NCBI RefSeq assembly: GCF_002295065.1
Contig: NZ_NSGG01000009.1
Coordinates: 1 to 64,000, forward strand
Source: Mesorhizobium sp. WSM3859
GTDB taxonomy: Bacteria > Pseudomonadota > Alphaproteobacteria > Rhizobiales > Rhizobiaceae
Length of the DNA stretch: 64,000 nucleotides
Reading direction: 5' to 3'
Each line of letters starts with the position of its first letter. The first letter of the stretch is position 1. Shown here one piece after another: positions 9,096 through 17,875 of this stretch. The position numbers and the translations under genes are program-made. Under the pieces are notes generated by a model that saw nothing but the letters and a program-made list of their open reading frames with translations, ran no database searches and was not told the DNA's origin.

Positions 9096-11258
9096 TTACG
9101 TTCGCACAATCAGCGGCACCTGGCCTTCATGCCTGTCTGGCAAGAAGGCGGCAACGCGGTCGCCGACCCGTTGGAAGGTGAGATCGACCGCTTTGTCGCC
9201 GACCGTCAGGTGCCTGATCGTGAGCGTGTCGATACCGATCGGGAGTCTTGGCCGCGTGACATGCAATTCGCCCTCCCAGCCGTCGATTTCGAGCCCAAGG
9301 CAGGCCTGCATCAGCATGAAGGTGGAACCGGCCGACCAGGCCTGTGGCAGGCAGGCCACGGGATAGGCGATGGGCGCCTCGCCCGGAGCCCGGGCGAAGC
9401 CGCAGAACAGTTCCGGCAGCCGCATGTTGAAATGCACGGCCGACTCGAACGTGCCGCTCATCAGCCGCACGACGCTGTCGCGCTCGCCGTAACGCGCCAG
9501 GCCGACGCCGCAGAGCGCAGTATCGTGCGGCCAGATCGAGCCGTTGTGGTAGGACATCGGGTTGAAGAACACCGCGTCGTCGGCAAGCGTCCTCAGCCCC
9601 CAGCCGGAATGGAAGGAGGCCGATAGGAGCTGGTCGGCGACCAGCCTGGCGCGCTCCGGCTGCGGCAGCCCGACGAAAAGCAGGTGCCCGGCATTCGACG
9701 TCCGGACCTTGCAGGGCTGGCCTTCGCCATCGATGGCCAGGGCGTAGAAATTCATGTCGTCCTGCCAAAAATCCCGTTCCACGGCCACCCGCATTTCCTC
9801 GGCACGGTTCTCCCAGTGCTCGGCGTCCGCGAATTCGCCGCGGCGGCGCGCGAGAGCCGCCAGGCCACGAAAGGCGGCAAAGACGTAGCCCTGCACCTCG
9901 ACCAGCGCAATCGGTCCCTTGGGGATGCGGCCGTCGGCGTGGAACACTGAATCGAAACTGTCCTTCCAGCCCTGGTTGGCGAGGCCTGACTCGGCGGCGC
10001 GCTGGTAGGTGACGAAGCCGGTGGCGCGGCTCGCCTCCTCCGTCCATTCGGCGGCGGCCTTGAGCGAAGGCCAAAGCTTGTCGATGAAGGCCATGTCGCC
10101 GGTGCGGTCGGCATAGGCGGAAGCCAGATGGATATAGAGCGGCGTGGTGTCGACGCCGCCATAGTAGCGCCCGAACGGAAGCTCGCGCAGCGCCGCCATC
10201 TCGCCCTTACGCGTCTCATGCATGATCTTGCCCGGCTGGGAATCCGAGAAGGGCGACGTTTCGGTCGCCTGGTGCTCGGCCAGAAATGCCAGCACACCGC
10301 GCGCCAGTCCCGGATTGAGCCAAAGCATCTGCAGGCTGGAGATCACCCCGTCGCGGCCGAACGCCGTCGAGAACCACGGGATGCCGGCATAGGGATAAGG
10401 TCCTGTCGAAAGCTCGGTGGTGAGCAGTGCCACGTCGGCGCGGGCGCGCTCGACCCAGTCGTTGAAGACGCGGCCCGAACTGTGCACCGTGGCGCCATGC
10501 CTGCGCTTGGCGCGCATGCCGAAGCGCGCCCGCGCCGCAGCCGCGCGGAAGCGGTCGCGGTCGGGCGCATTGGCGACCTCGGGACCGACTTCGACATAGA
10601 GCACTTTTTGGCTGCGCTTGGTCACCGCGATGAGAAAATCGGCGCGATTGTCGCTCAGCTGGTCTGGCGCCTGCGAAAAGGAGATTGCGGAAAGCCGCGG
10701 CAGGCCGTCAAGGCCATCATAGCCGAGCAGCACCGAGGTCTTGTCGGTCTTGGCGACATGTGTCGTGCCGCGCTTCACCCGCGTCGAGCCGCGCACCTCG
10801 AACATGTCGCGAAAATCGGCGGCGAAATGCAGCGAGGCGGTGATCGTCGAATGCTCGCGGCTGTAGTTGGACAGCGTGATCCGCTCGAAAAGCCTGTCCT
10901 GCCAGATCAGCCTCACGCGTTCGATATGGATCGCGCCCTGCGGGATGTCGCGACCGGCGGCGCTCTGGATCGGCAGGTTGGTCAGGTTGGACGTGAACAA
11001 CACATTGTCCTGGCTGAGCGAAGCGCCGAGCAGCGACATCTGCCTGCCGCCGATGGTCAGCCGGAATTCGGAGAGCACGCGCGTGTCGTCGCGGAAGAAG
11101 CCGTCGCCCGACCCCCTGATATCGCCATAGGCGTCGGCGACGGCAAAGCAATCGCCCTGCTTGAGGGCAAAAAGCCGGTGCGGTTCGCGCGGCGCCGTTT
11201 CGTCGAGTGAAGAAAGGGCTACGGCAGGATCGAGCTTGCGCTCGTCGAGCTCCATCAT
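9096..11258 (-). CDS. Amylo-alpha-1,6-glucosidase-type glycogen debranching protein
   Basis: A 720-residue protein with an N-terminal beta-rich domain of the bacterial glycogen-debranching N-domain type (about residues 25-230, starting FALKQGDCFAVADAYGDIRG) and a C-terminal (alpha/alpha)6 glucosidase domain (about 290-690). GIPWFSTAFGRDGVISSLQ near residue 310 and PMSYHNGSIWPHDTALC near residue 595 are conserved in GH63/GDE-like enzymes and hold likely catalytic acids (the Asp of FGRDG). It would hydrolyse alpha-1,6 branches of an alpha-glucan or act on a related glucoside. It is co-oriented with otsA, otsB and a glycosyltransferase, as expected of a glucan/trehalose block. The ATG at 11258 has GAGG six bases upstream. 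Confidence 0.85.
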   Translation of the reverse strand: MMELDERKLDPAVALSSLDETAPREPHRLFALKQGDCFAVADAYGDIRGSGDGFFRDDTRVLSEFRLTIGGRQMSLLGASLSQDNVLFTSNLTNLPIQSAAGRDIPQGAIHIERVRLIWQDRLFERITLSNYSREHSTITASLHFAADFRDMFEVRGSTRVKRGTTHVAKTDKTSVLLGYDGLDGLPRLSAISFSQAPDQLSDNRADFLIAVTKRSQKVLYVEVGPEVANAPDRDRFRAAAARARFGMRAKRRHGATVHSSGRVFNDWVERARADVALLTTELSTGPYPYAGIPWFSTAFGRDGVISSLQMLWLNPGLARGVLAFLAEHQATETSPFSDSQPGKIMHETRKGEMAALRELPFGRYYGGVDTTPLYIHLASAYADRTGDMAFIDKLWPSLKAAAEWTEEASRATGFVTYQRAAESGLANQGWKDSFDSVFHADGRIPKGPIALVEVQGYVFAAFRGLAALARRRGEFADAEHWENRAEEMRVAVERDFWQDDMNFYALAIDGEGQPCKVRTSNAGHLLFVGLPQPERARLVADQLLSASFHSGWGLRTLADDAVFFNPMSYHNGSIWPHDTALCGVGLARYGERDSVVRLMSGTFESAVHFNMRLPELFCGFARAPGEAPIAYPVACLPQAWSAGSTFMLMQACLGLEIDGWEGELHVTRPRLPIGIDTLTIRHLTVGDKAVDLTFQRVGDRVAAFLPDRHEGQVPLIVRT

Positions 11259-11285
11259 TCGTCACCTCTTCGTTTGCCCCGCCCT

Positions 11286-11354
11286 AGAGCATGATGCCGA
11301 AAAGTGTGAAGCGGTTTTCGGACGACATTATGCTCTGTCTCTTTGATTTAGAGC
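11286..11354. repeat. Dispersed long palindrome, AGAGCATGATG family, copy 1
   Basis: The outer arms AGAGCATGATG and CATTATGCTCT pair almost perfectly, and inside them CCGAAAA and TTTTCGG pair around AGTGTGAAGCGG. A tail TTTGATTTAGAGCC follows. A second copy with the same arms, inner stem and tail lies at 55572-55636. The pair fits a mobile intergenic palindrome of the kind common in Mesorhizobium and relatives. This copy sits between the debranching-enzyme start and the glycosyltransferase end. Just after it, TTGAGATTCAGGTC (11359-11372) also occurs at 21296-21309 in another repeat. Confidence 0.85.
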
Positions 11355-11408
11355 CGGATTGAGATTCAGGTCGAACAGACCCGAAACATCCGGCTCCAGG
11401 CATCAAGA

Positions 11409-12467
11409 TCAGGAGGCCTTCGCCTCCGGCATGCCGGTCAGACGCATATAGGCAGCAACATAGTCGCTTGCCATTCTTGCCGCCGAGAACCTTTTCTCGA
11501 ACACCGTCCTCACCTGCCGCCGGTCGAGATCGAGAAGCGCCGGCATCGACGCGACCGCGGCATCCACACTGTGCACGACGAAGCCGGTGACGCCATTATC
11601 GACGATCTCCGGCAAGGCGCCCTGGGCCCAGGCGATCACCGGCGTGCCGCAGGCCATGGCCTCGATCGCGACGAGGCCGAACGGCTCCGGCCAGTCGATG
11701 GGGAACAGCAGGCCTGCCGCATTGCCGAGGAACGCAGCCTTCTCGTCCTCGGTGATCTCGCCGACATAGTCGATGCGATCGCCGTCGATGAGCGCCTCGA
11801 TGTTGTCGTGGAAATAGGCGCGGTCGTCGTCGCCGATCTTGGCTGCCAGCTTCAGCTTCAATCCGGTCCGGCGCGCGATCTCGATGGCGCGGTCCGGCCG
11901 CTTGTCGCGCGACAGCCGTCCGAGGAAGGCTAGATATGGTTCTTCGGCTCGCGGCTCGTAAGTCGGTTGGTAGGCATCGAGCGGCAATCCGTGATGGATC
12001 GTGGCGAGCCAGTTCGCGTCGGGCAGACCGCGCTTCTGGCTGTGTGAAATCGAGATCATCGGGAAACGCGGGAAGCGCTTATAGGCCGGCGCCAGATCCA
12101 CATAGTCGAGCCGGCCATGCGGCGTCGTCACCGTCCGCCCCGCGATCTCTTCGAAGAACGGAAAATGCAGGAAGTGGCTGAGATGGAAATGGATGACGTC
12201 GAACTCTTGGGCGCGCGCGCGCACATCGGCGAGCATCGCCAGATGCGCGGCGATCTCCGATTTCTTCGGCCGCGGGTCGAGGCGTATGGCCTGGTCACGC
12301 GCGGATACCAGCCGCGCCGAGGTCTCGCTGTCGCCACTCGCGAACAGCGTCACATCGTGGCCAAGCCCGACCAGCGCCTCGGTGATGTAGAAGACGATCC
12401 GCTCGGTCCCGCCATAGAGTTTCGGCGGCACCGATTCATAGAGCGGCGCGACATGGGCAATGCGCAT
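11409..12467 (-). CDS. Glycosyltransferase family 4 protein
   Basis: A 352-residue GT-B fold glycosyltransferase. The N-domain begins MRIAHVAPLYESVPPKLYGG, with the acceptor-side GGTERIV loop. The C-domain carries FLGRLSRDKRPDRAIEIA (about residue 185), the donor-site block FPIDWPEPFGLVAIEAMACG (about 255-275) with the E-x7-E motif typical of GT4, and GVTGFVV. It would transfer a sugar from an activated nucleotide donor in the cytoplasm. It sits next to the debranching enzyme and trehalose genes, so a role in glucan or glycoside synthesis is plausible, but donor and acceptor are unknown. The ATG at 12467 has TGAGGG seven bases upstream. Confidence 0.88.
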   Translation of the reverse strand: MRIAHVAPLYESVPPKLYGGTERIVFYITEALVGLGHDVTLFASGDSETSARLVSARDQAIRLDPRPKKSEIAAHLAMLADVRARAQEFDVIHFHLSHFLHFPFFEEIAGRTVTTPHGRLDYVDLAPAYKRFPRFPMISISHSQKRGLPDANWLATIHHGLPLDAYQPTYEPRAEEPYLAFLGRLSRDKRPDRAIEIARRTGLKLKLAAKIGDDDRAYFHDNIEALIDGDRIDYVGEITEDEKAAFLGNAAGLLFPIDWPEPFGLVAIEAMACGTPVIAWAQGALPEIVDNGVTGFVVHSVDAAVASMPALLDLDRRQVRTVFEKRFSAARMASDYVAAYMRLTGMPEAKAS

Positions 12468-12707
12468 CGGGTCCCTCAGTTGTTGACGCGAAGCAAAATG
12501 CGTCAGCCGCCAGATCGTTCCTGCCCAATTTGTCGAGGTGCCGTTGGCCGCCGATTTTGCCGCGCCGCGCTTTACCCAGGGTCTCCGCGCCAGAAGCCAC
12601 AGTCTCCTGCGCGGGATCTCACTGTTTCCGGCCGGATTATCGCGCCTCTACGACACCCGTTCAATTGACCGGCCAGGCCGGGCGGGAGTATCGAAGGATG
12701 CCTTTCC

Positions 12708-14054
12708 TTACGTCGACCCCGGCGCCGCCGCGGTGACCCGCCACACCGTGTTGCCGACATCGTCGGCAATCAGCAGCGCGCCGGATTTGTCGACGGCAAC
12801 GCCGACCGGACGGCCTCTCGCCTCGCCCTTGTCGTTGAGGAAGCCGGTGACGACATCCTGCGCCATGCCGTTCGGATGCCCGCCGCTGAACGGCACGAAA
12901 ACCACCTTGTAGCCATTGAACTGGGAGCGGTCCCAGCTGCCATGCTCGCCGACAAAAGCGCCGCCGCGATAGGATTGCGGCAGGTTGTTCGCTGTATAGA
13001 AGGCAAGCCCGAGCGGCGCGACATGCGAGCTCAGCGCATAGTCCGGCGGGATGGCCTTGGCCACCATGTCCGGCCGCTGCGGCATCACACGCGGATCGAC
13101 ATGCTGGCCGTAATAACTGTAGGGCCAGCCATAGAAGGCGCCGTCCTTCACCGACGTCATATAGTCCGGCACGAGGTTCGGTCCGAGTTCGTCGCGCTCG
13201 TTGACCACCGTCCATAGCGCCTTGCTTTCCGGTTCGAACGATAGCCCGTTCGGGTTGCGCAGCCCACTGGCGAAGATGCGCCAGCGGCCGGTGGCGCGGT
13301 CGACCTCCCAGATCGCGGCGCGGTCTTTTTCGGCCTGGATGCCGTTCTCGGTGATGTTGCTGTTCGAGCCGACGCCGACATAGAGCAATGAGCCGTCCGG
13401 ACTCGCCACCAGGCTCTTCGTCCAGTGGTGATCGATCGGCCCGCCTGGCAGTTCCGTCAGCACCTTGCCGGGTGCCGTGATCTTCGTATCGCCCGGCTGG
13501 TAGGGATAGCGCACAATCGCGTCCGTGTTGGCCACATAGAGGTCGGTGCCGACCAGCGCCACGCCGAAGGGTGAGTTGAGATGGTCGAGGGACACGCCCT
13601 GATAATCCGGCTTGCCGTCGCCATTGGTGTCGCGCAGCAGCGTGATACGGTTGCTCGGCCCGGTATCGCCGCCGGAGGTGACCCAGCCCTCGACCCAGCC
13701 CATGACGATATCCTTCGGCCGCTTGACCGATGCTTCATCCGGTGCCTTGGACTCCACCACCAGAATGTCGCCATTGGGCAGCACGTAAAGCGAGCGCGGA
13801 TGCTGAAGCCCCTTAGCCAGCGCCTCGATCTGCAGGCCTTGCGCGACGGTCGGCTTTTCATCGTTTTTCCAGCCGACCACCGAGGCCAGGTGCATTGGCG
13901 GGAACAGGTATTGATTTATCTCCGGCAGTTTCGGGTTCGGGCCGATCTGCGCGTTCGGATCGGTGTTGTCGTCGCTGCAGCCGGCAATGCTCAGCACCGC
14001 CGCACAGCAAAGGGCCGCGATCGGCCATCTGATCGCGCTGTCAAACCGTCTCAT
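12708..14054 (-). CDS. Lipoprotein PQQ-type sugar dehydrogenase (sorbosone/glucose dehydrogenase family)
   Basis: A 448-residue exported protein. Residues 1-26 form a lipoprotein signal with a lipobox at LSIAGC and the lipidated Cys26, so it is anchored in a membrane facing the periplasm. The rest is a six-bladed beta-propeller of the soluble glucose/sorbosone dehydrogenase family, with landmarks HPRSLYVLPNGDILVVE, LRDTNGDGKPDY, HHWTKSLVASPDGSLLYVGVGSNSN and GLRNPNGLSFEP, and a C-terminal VGEHGSWDRSQFNGYKV block. Family members oxidise sugars with PQQ. PQQ binding cannot be confirmed here. Its start overlaps the end of the DUF2231 gene by 14 bases, suggesting the two work together, perhaps with DUF2231 as a membrane partner. 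Confidence 0.85.
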   Translation of the reverse strand: MRRFDSAIRWPIAALCCAAVLSIAGCSDDNTDPNAQIGPNPKLPEINQYLFPPMHLASVVGWKNDEKPTVAQGLQIEALAKGLQHPRSLYVLPNGDILVVESKAPDEASVKRPKDIVMGWVEGWVTSGGDTGPSNRITLLRDTNGDGKPDYQGVSLDHLNSPFGVALVGTDLYVANTDAIVRYPYQPGDTKITAPGKVLTELPGGPIDHHWTKSLVASPDGSLLYVGVGSNSNITENGIQAEKDRAAIWEVDRATGRWRIFASGLRNPNGLSFEPESKALWTVVNERDELGPNLVPDYMTSVKDGAFYGWPYSYYGQHVDPRVMPQRPDMVAKAIPPDYALSSHVAPLGLAFYTANNLPQSYRGGAFVGEHGSWDRSQFNGYKVVFVPFSGGHPNGMAQDVVTGFLNDKGEARGRPVGVAVDKSGALLIADDVGNTVWRVTAAAPGST

Positions 14055-14493
14055 CGGCCACTCCTACGTGATGGCGGTAGACCAGCGCCCAGCCGAGCCA
14101 GCCCGTGAAGATCAGGATGATCACCACCAGCGCCGACAGGATCAGCCCGGTCGGCACCACGGATGTCCAGGCATCTCTCGTATGGATCAGCATGTTGAAG
14201 AAGGACAGAACAAGCGCGATGAGGTTGCCGACCATGTGCAGCCACGCAGTCGGCTGGGCGCGTATCCTGCGGCCGCCAAGAAAGTCGGTAAGCCCCGCTA
14301 TGGCGGCCAGTATTCCGACGATGACGCCAACGGTCAGGAGCCAGGCCGAGAAGTTGGCCCAGGTCATTTCGGCCGTCCGCCAATAGGCGATATCGGTGAG
14401 CAAGGTCCCGACGAAACAGGCGATGGGGATGGTGACGAGCATGGGATGGATGGGATGGCCGGCTATGCTTGCCGTAGATCGCGGATTGTGCAT
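14041..14493 (-). CDS. DUF2231 integral membrane protein
   Basis: A 150-residue protein with four predicted transmembrane helices (about residues 17-38, 46-68, 84-104 and 113-140). It opens with the DUF2231 hallmark GHPIHPMLVTIPI and has an internal GHP/His pair plus a third His (WLHMVGN) in the membrane region, which in this family has been suggested as a heme or metal site. It lies immediately upstream of, and overlaps, the sugar dehydrogenase gene, so it may receive electrons from it; that is inference. AAAGGAG precedes the ATG at 14493. Confidence 0.85.
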   Translation of the reverse strand: MHNPRSTASIAGHPIHPMLVTIPIACFVGTLLTDIAYWRTAEMTWANFSAWLLTVGVIVGILAAIAGLTDFLGGRRIRAQPTAWLHMVGNLIALVLSFFNMLIHTRDAWTSVVPTGLILSALVVIILIFTGWLGWALVYRHHVGVADETV

Positions 14494-14656
14494 GCGGGAG
14501 CTCCTTTCCGCGCTGCTGCTTGGGCTTAACAGCGCGAAAAGAGGAATGTTCCGCCGGAAATTCGCGCGCTCACCGGAAGGTGAACACCGATATCCCTTCA
14601 GTCACGGCTGACCCGGAATAGACTGTTCGATTGCGGCGGTGCGCATTCTGCAAATG

Positions 14657-15490
14657 TCACTTAAGACGGCTGGCATGCCACTTCAGATGATCGTCCATGA
14701 AGGTCGAAATGAAATTGTAGGAATGGTCATAGCCTTCCTGCATGCGCAGGGTCAGATCGATGCCTGCCTTCCTGCAGGCTTCTTCCAGCAGCCATGGCCT
14801 AAGGCCATCCTGCAGGAAACCATCTGCCGTGCCCTGGTCGACGAGAAATTCCGGGAAGCGCTTGCCGTCCTCGATTAGCAGCGTCGCGTCATAGGCGCGC
14901 CAGCTCCTTTCATCCGCTCCGAGGTACTTCTCTAAAGCGGGCCGCGACCAGCCGGCCGTCGAGGGCTGCACGATCGGTGCGAAGGCCGAGCAGCTCCGAT
15001 AGCGCTCGGGATTTTTGAGCGCGATCGTCAGCGCGCCATGTCCTCCCATCGAATGGCCGAAGATGGCCTGGCGCGACATGTCGACCGCAAAATTGGTGGC
15101 AACGAGCGCCGGCAATTCCTCGGCGATGTAGGAATACATCCGGTAGTTCTTCGTATAAGGCTCTTGCGTCGCATCGAGGTAGAAGCCGGCGCCGCAGCCG
15201 AATTGCCAATTGTCCTTTTCGTCTGGAACATCCGGCCCACGCGGGCTGGTGTCGGGACAAACGACGATGAGCCCGAGTTCCGATGCCGTCCGTCGGTACT
15301 CGCCTTTGTCCATGACGTTGGCGTGCGTGCAGGTGAGTCCGGACAGATACCAGAGGACCGGCAGCAACCGGTCCTTGGCCTGCGGCGGCACGAACACCGC
15401 AAAGGTCATGTCGCAGGCGCAGACCTTCGAAGCGCGTGAATAGACGCCCTGGATGCCGCCATGCGATTTGGAGGTGGAAACGACCTTCAT
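14657..15490 (-). CDS. fghA: S-formylglutathione hydrolase
   Basis: A 277-residue esterase-D-type alpha/beta hydrolase. The nucleophile motif is GHSMGGHGA; the usual partners are the Asp in DQGTADGFL and the His in YDHSYNFI near the C-terminus. LWYLSGLTCTHANVMDKGEYRR and PDTSPRGPDVPDE are diagnostic of S-formylglutathione hydrolase. It releases formate from S-formylglutathione in glutathione-dependent formaldehyde oxidation. The ATG at 15490 has GAGG upstream; the frame stays open a further 57 codons upstream, but that part overlaps the previous gene and matches no family I recognise. The usual partner, class III alcohol dehydrogenase, is not in the window. Confidence 0.92.
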   Translation of the reverse strand: MKVVSTSKSHGGIQGVYSRASKVCACDMTFAVFVPPQAKDRLLPVLWYLSGLTCTHANVMDKGEYRRTASELGLIVVCPDTSPRGPDVPDEKDNWQFGCGAGFYLDATQEPYTKNYRMYSYIAEELPALVATNFAVDMSRQAIFGHSMGGHGALTIALKNPERYRSCSAFAPIVQPSTAGWSRPALEKYLGADERSWRAYDATLLIEDGKRFPEFLVDQGTADGFLQDGLRPWLLEEACRKAGIDLTLRMQEGYDHSYNFISTFMDDHLKWHASRLK

Positions 15491-15603
15491 CAGTTCTGCC
15501 CTCGTCAGGAATCCGGCCCGGGCATAGCCGTCGGCCAGGGCCTGCGCAACCTCGCGCCTCGCAAAACCATAGGGACGGCGCGGCGGAGCCGTGCCGTCTA
15601 CGG

Positions 15604-16752
15604 TTAGCCTGCCGGAGAAATCAGGTCCGGGCCGACCTGCTGAAAACCGGGGACCCCGCAAAGCTTCAGGCCAGTTGCGATTTCCTCGAGCAGGATATCA
15701 AGCACCCGCTCAACACCGGCCTGCCCTTCCACCGCACCGAACAAAGCGGCGCGGCCGACTGCCGAGGCCGTCGCTCCGCGGGCCCTTGCCTTGATGACGT
15801 CCATGCCCGTGCGGATGCCGGAGTCGATCAGGATCGGAGCCTGGCCGCCCACAGCTGCATGCACGGCTCCGATAGCGTCGATGCTCGATATAGCGCCGTC
15901 GAGCTGGCGGCCGCCATGATTGGACACCCAAACCCCGTCCGCGCCCTCCCCGATCAATCTCGCGGCATCGTCCGGATGCAGGACGCCCTTGACGATCAGC
16001 GGCCCTTTCCACCAGTCACGGATCGTGCGGAAGTCGTCCCAGTCGAAACCCGCATGGAGATTGCGGCCGACGCGCGCCGCGATCGTCAGCCCCGCGCTGG
16101 TATCGCCGAGGTAACCACGGACATTCTCGAACTGAGGCAGGCCGCCGCGAAGCAGGCGAAACGACCATCCCGGATGCGCGATCCCTTCGATCATGTGCCG
16201 CAAAGAAGGCCTGAGCGGGATCGAAATTCCGTTCCTCAGGTCCTTCTCGCGCTTGCCGCCCGTCTGCAGATCGACGGTGACGACCAGCGCCGAATAGCCG
16301 AACTCTTCAGCCTGCCGCACCAGTCGGCGATTGAAATCGAAATCCTTCAGCACATAGAGCTGGAACCAGAGCGGTCCCTGGACGGCCCTTGCCATCCGCT
16401 CGATGCCGGTCGTCGCCATGGTCGACAGCGTGTAGGGAATGCCGCGCGGCGCCGCCGCTTTGGCAATCGCGATATCGGCGCCAGGGCGAACCAGTGCGCA
16501 GGACCCCATCGGGCTGATCACCAGCGGCGTTGGATAGGTCCTCGACCACAGCGTCGTGGCCAAATCCGGGTGGGATACGTCGGTCAGAACGCGCGGCAGC
16601 AGGCGGATGCGTTCGAAGCCGGCGCGGTTGTCGCGCAGGGTCAGTTCCTGACCCGCCCCGCCATCGACGAACTCGAAGACGGATTTTGGCAGCCGGCGGC
16701 GCGCCAGCTGGCGGAAATCCTCCACCGAAACGTAGCGATCGAGCCGCCCCAT
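15604..16752 (-). CDS. FMN-dependent alpha-hydroxyacid dehydrogenase (L-lactate dehydrogenase family)
   Basis: A 382-residue TIM-barrel flavoenzyme of the LldD/glycolate oxidase/mandelate dehydrogenase family. Landmarks in order: FEFVDGGAGQELTLRDN (about 27-43), PLVISPMGSCALVRPGAD, LSTMATTGIE, the FMN-contacting ALVVTVDLQTGGKRE, the catalytic block GVWVSNHGGRQLDGA with the active-site His near residue 275, and LIDSGIRTGMDVIKARARGA. It oxidises an L-2-hydroxyacid to the 2-keto acid, passing electrons to the respiratory chain or oxygen. It begins four bases after the isopropylmalate-dehydrogenase-like gene, a likely operon. The substrate cannot be fixed. Confidence 0.88.
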   Translation of the reverse strand: MGRLDRYVSVEDFRQLARRRLPKSVFEFVDGGAGQELTLRDNRAGFERIRLLPRVLTDVSHPDLATTLWSRTYPTPLVISPMGSCALVRPGADIAIAKAAAPRGIPYTLSTMATTGIERMARAVQGPLWFQLYVLKDFDFNRRLVRQAEEFGYSALVVTVDLQTGGKREKDLRNGISIPLRPSLRHMIEGIAHPGWSFRLLRGGLPQFENVRGYLGDTSAGLTIAARVGRNLHAGFDWDDFRTIRDWWKGPLIVKGVLHPDDAARLIGEGADGVWVSNHGGRQLDGAISSIDAIGAVHAAVGGQAPILIDSGIRTGMDVIKARARGATASAVGRAALFGAVEGQAGVERVLDILLEEIATGLKLCGVPGFQQVGPDLISPAG

Positions 16753-16756
16753 CGCC

Positions 16757-17848
16757 TCAGGCCGCGAGCCGGTCGCAGACGTTTCCGGTGATCTCGGCGG
16801 TCGATGATTTTCCCTTCAGATCGGCGCTGAGCAGCCCGTTTGCCAGGCACGCTTCGGTCACACGGCGGATCTGTTCTGCGGCCCGCAGCAGCCTTTCGTC
16901 GCCATGTCCGCGGCCAAGCCAGTCGAGCATTGCCGCCGCCGACAGGATCGTCCCGTAGGGATTGGCGATCCCCTTGCCGGCAATGTCCGGCGCGGAGCCG
17001 TGCGCCGCCTGGAAGAAGCCATTCGCGTCGCCGACCTCCGCCGAGGGCGCCATGCCCATGCCCCCGACCGTCGCCGCCGCCAGGTCCGACAGAATGTCGC
17101 CGAACATGTTCTCGCTGACGATGACGTTGAAATGGCCGGGCTTCAGCACGAGGTGCATGGCCATGGCGTCGACCAGCGCATGTTCCGTCTCGATGTCGGG
17201 ATAGTCTTTCGCCACCTCGTCGAAGACGGAGCGGAAAAAAGCGTAGCTGCGCAGCACGTTGGCCTTGTCGCAGCAGGTCACCCGGCGAACCCCGTCGCGC
17301 GGCGCGCCATTCGACTGGCGCGACAGCTCGAAGGCCTTGCGCACGATGCGCTCGATGCCGGCGCGCGTCTGCACAAGTGTGTCGACCGCCACTTCGCCGC
17401 GCAGCAGCGCCCCTGCCCCGCGCGCGGCGTAAAGCCCCTCGCTGTTCTCGCGCAGGATGACGTAGTCGATGTCGCCGGCCTTCACCCCGGTGAGCGGGCT
17501 GGTCACCCCTTCGAAGAGCCTGATCGGGCGGATGTTGGCATAGAGGTCGAGCTCGAAGCGGAGCCTCAGCGTGAAGTCGAGCCCGGCTTCCGTGCCGTCC
17601 GGATAGACCACGCCCGGCAGGCCGCCGGCGCCGTGCAGGATCGCATCCGCCGCCCGGCACGCCTCGAAGGTCGGCTGGGGAAAGCTCTGTCCGGTCTCCA
17701 GAAAATGCTCGGCGCCGGCCGGGTATTCGGTGAACCGCAAAGGGCAGCCCGGCCCGAGCGCGGCCTTCACCACCTCAACGGCCGCGGCGCAAACCTCGGG
17801 GCCGATGCCGTCGCCATGCACGACCGCGATCTGATAGACATCCTTCAT
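16757..17848 (-). CDS. Isocitrate/isopropylmalate dehydrogenase family protein
   Basis: A 363-residue NAD(P)-dependent beta-decarboxylating dehydrogenase. The N-terminus has VVHGDGIGPEV; the middle has DYVILRENSEGLYAARG; the metal-binding signature is NMFGDILSDLAAATVGGMGMAPSAEVG (split: NMFGDILSDLAA then GGMGMAPSAEVG); NAD contact is AHGSAPDIAGKGIANP. It would oxidise and decarboxylate a 2R,3S-hydroxyacid such as malate, tartrate or an isopropylmalate analogue. The gene sits in a catabolic operon rather than with leucine genes, so a D-malate/tartrate-type role is more likely than LeuB. ATG 17848 is chosen because GAGGG is seven bases upstream; a TTG two codons earlier is possible. Confidence 0.87.
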   Translation of the reverse strand: MKDVYQIAVVHGDGIGPEVCAAAVEVVKAALGPGCPLRFTEYPAGAEHFLETGQSFPQPTFEACRAADAILHGAGGLPGVVYPDGTEAGLDFTLRLRFELDLYANIRPIRLFEGVTSPLTGVKAGDIDYVILRENSEGLYAARGAGALLRGEVAVDTLVQTRAGIERIVRKAFELSRQSNGAPRDGVRRVTCCDKANVLRSYAFFRSVFDEVAKDYPDIETEHALVDAMAMHLVLKPGHFNVIVSENMFGDILSDLAAATVGGMGMAPSAEVGDANGFFQAAHGSAPDIAGKGIANPYGTILSAAAMLDWLGRGHGDERLLRAAEQIRRVTEACLANGLLSADLKGKSSTAEITGNVCDRLAA

Positions 17849-17875
17849 CGCCAATCCCTCAGGAACCGCAAATAT

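Noticed and set aside
12468..12707. Possible small gene between the glycosyltransferase and the sugar dehydrogenase
   Set aside because: The short frames seen there have no ribosome site, no recognisable domain and extend into the neighbouring genes' antisense.
15491..15661. 57-codon in-frame extension upstream of the S-formylglutathione hydrolase start
   Set aside because: It overlaps the FMN dehydrogenase 3' end, matches no known domain, and the ATG at 15490 gives a normal-length hydrolase with a ribosome site.
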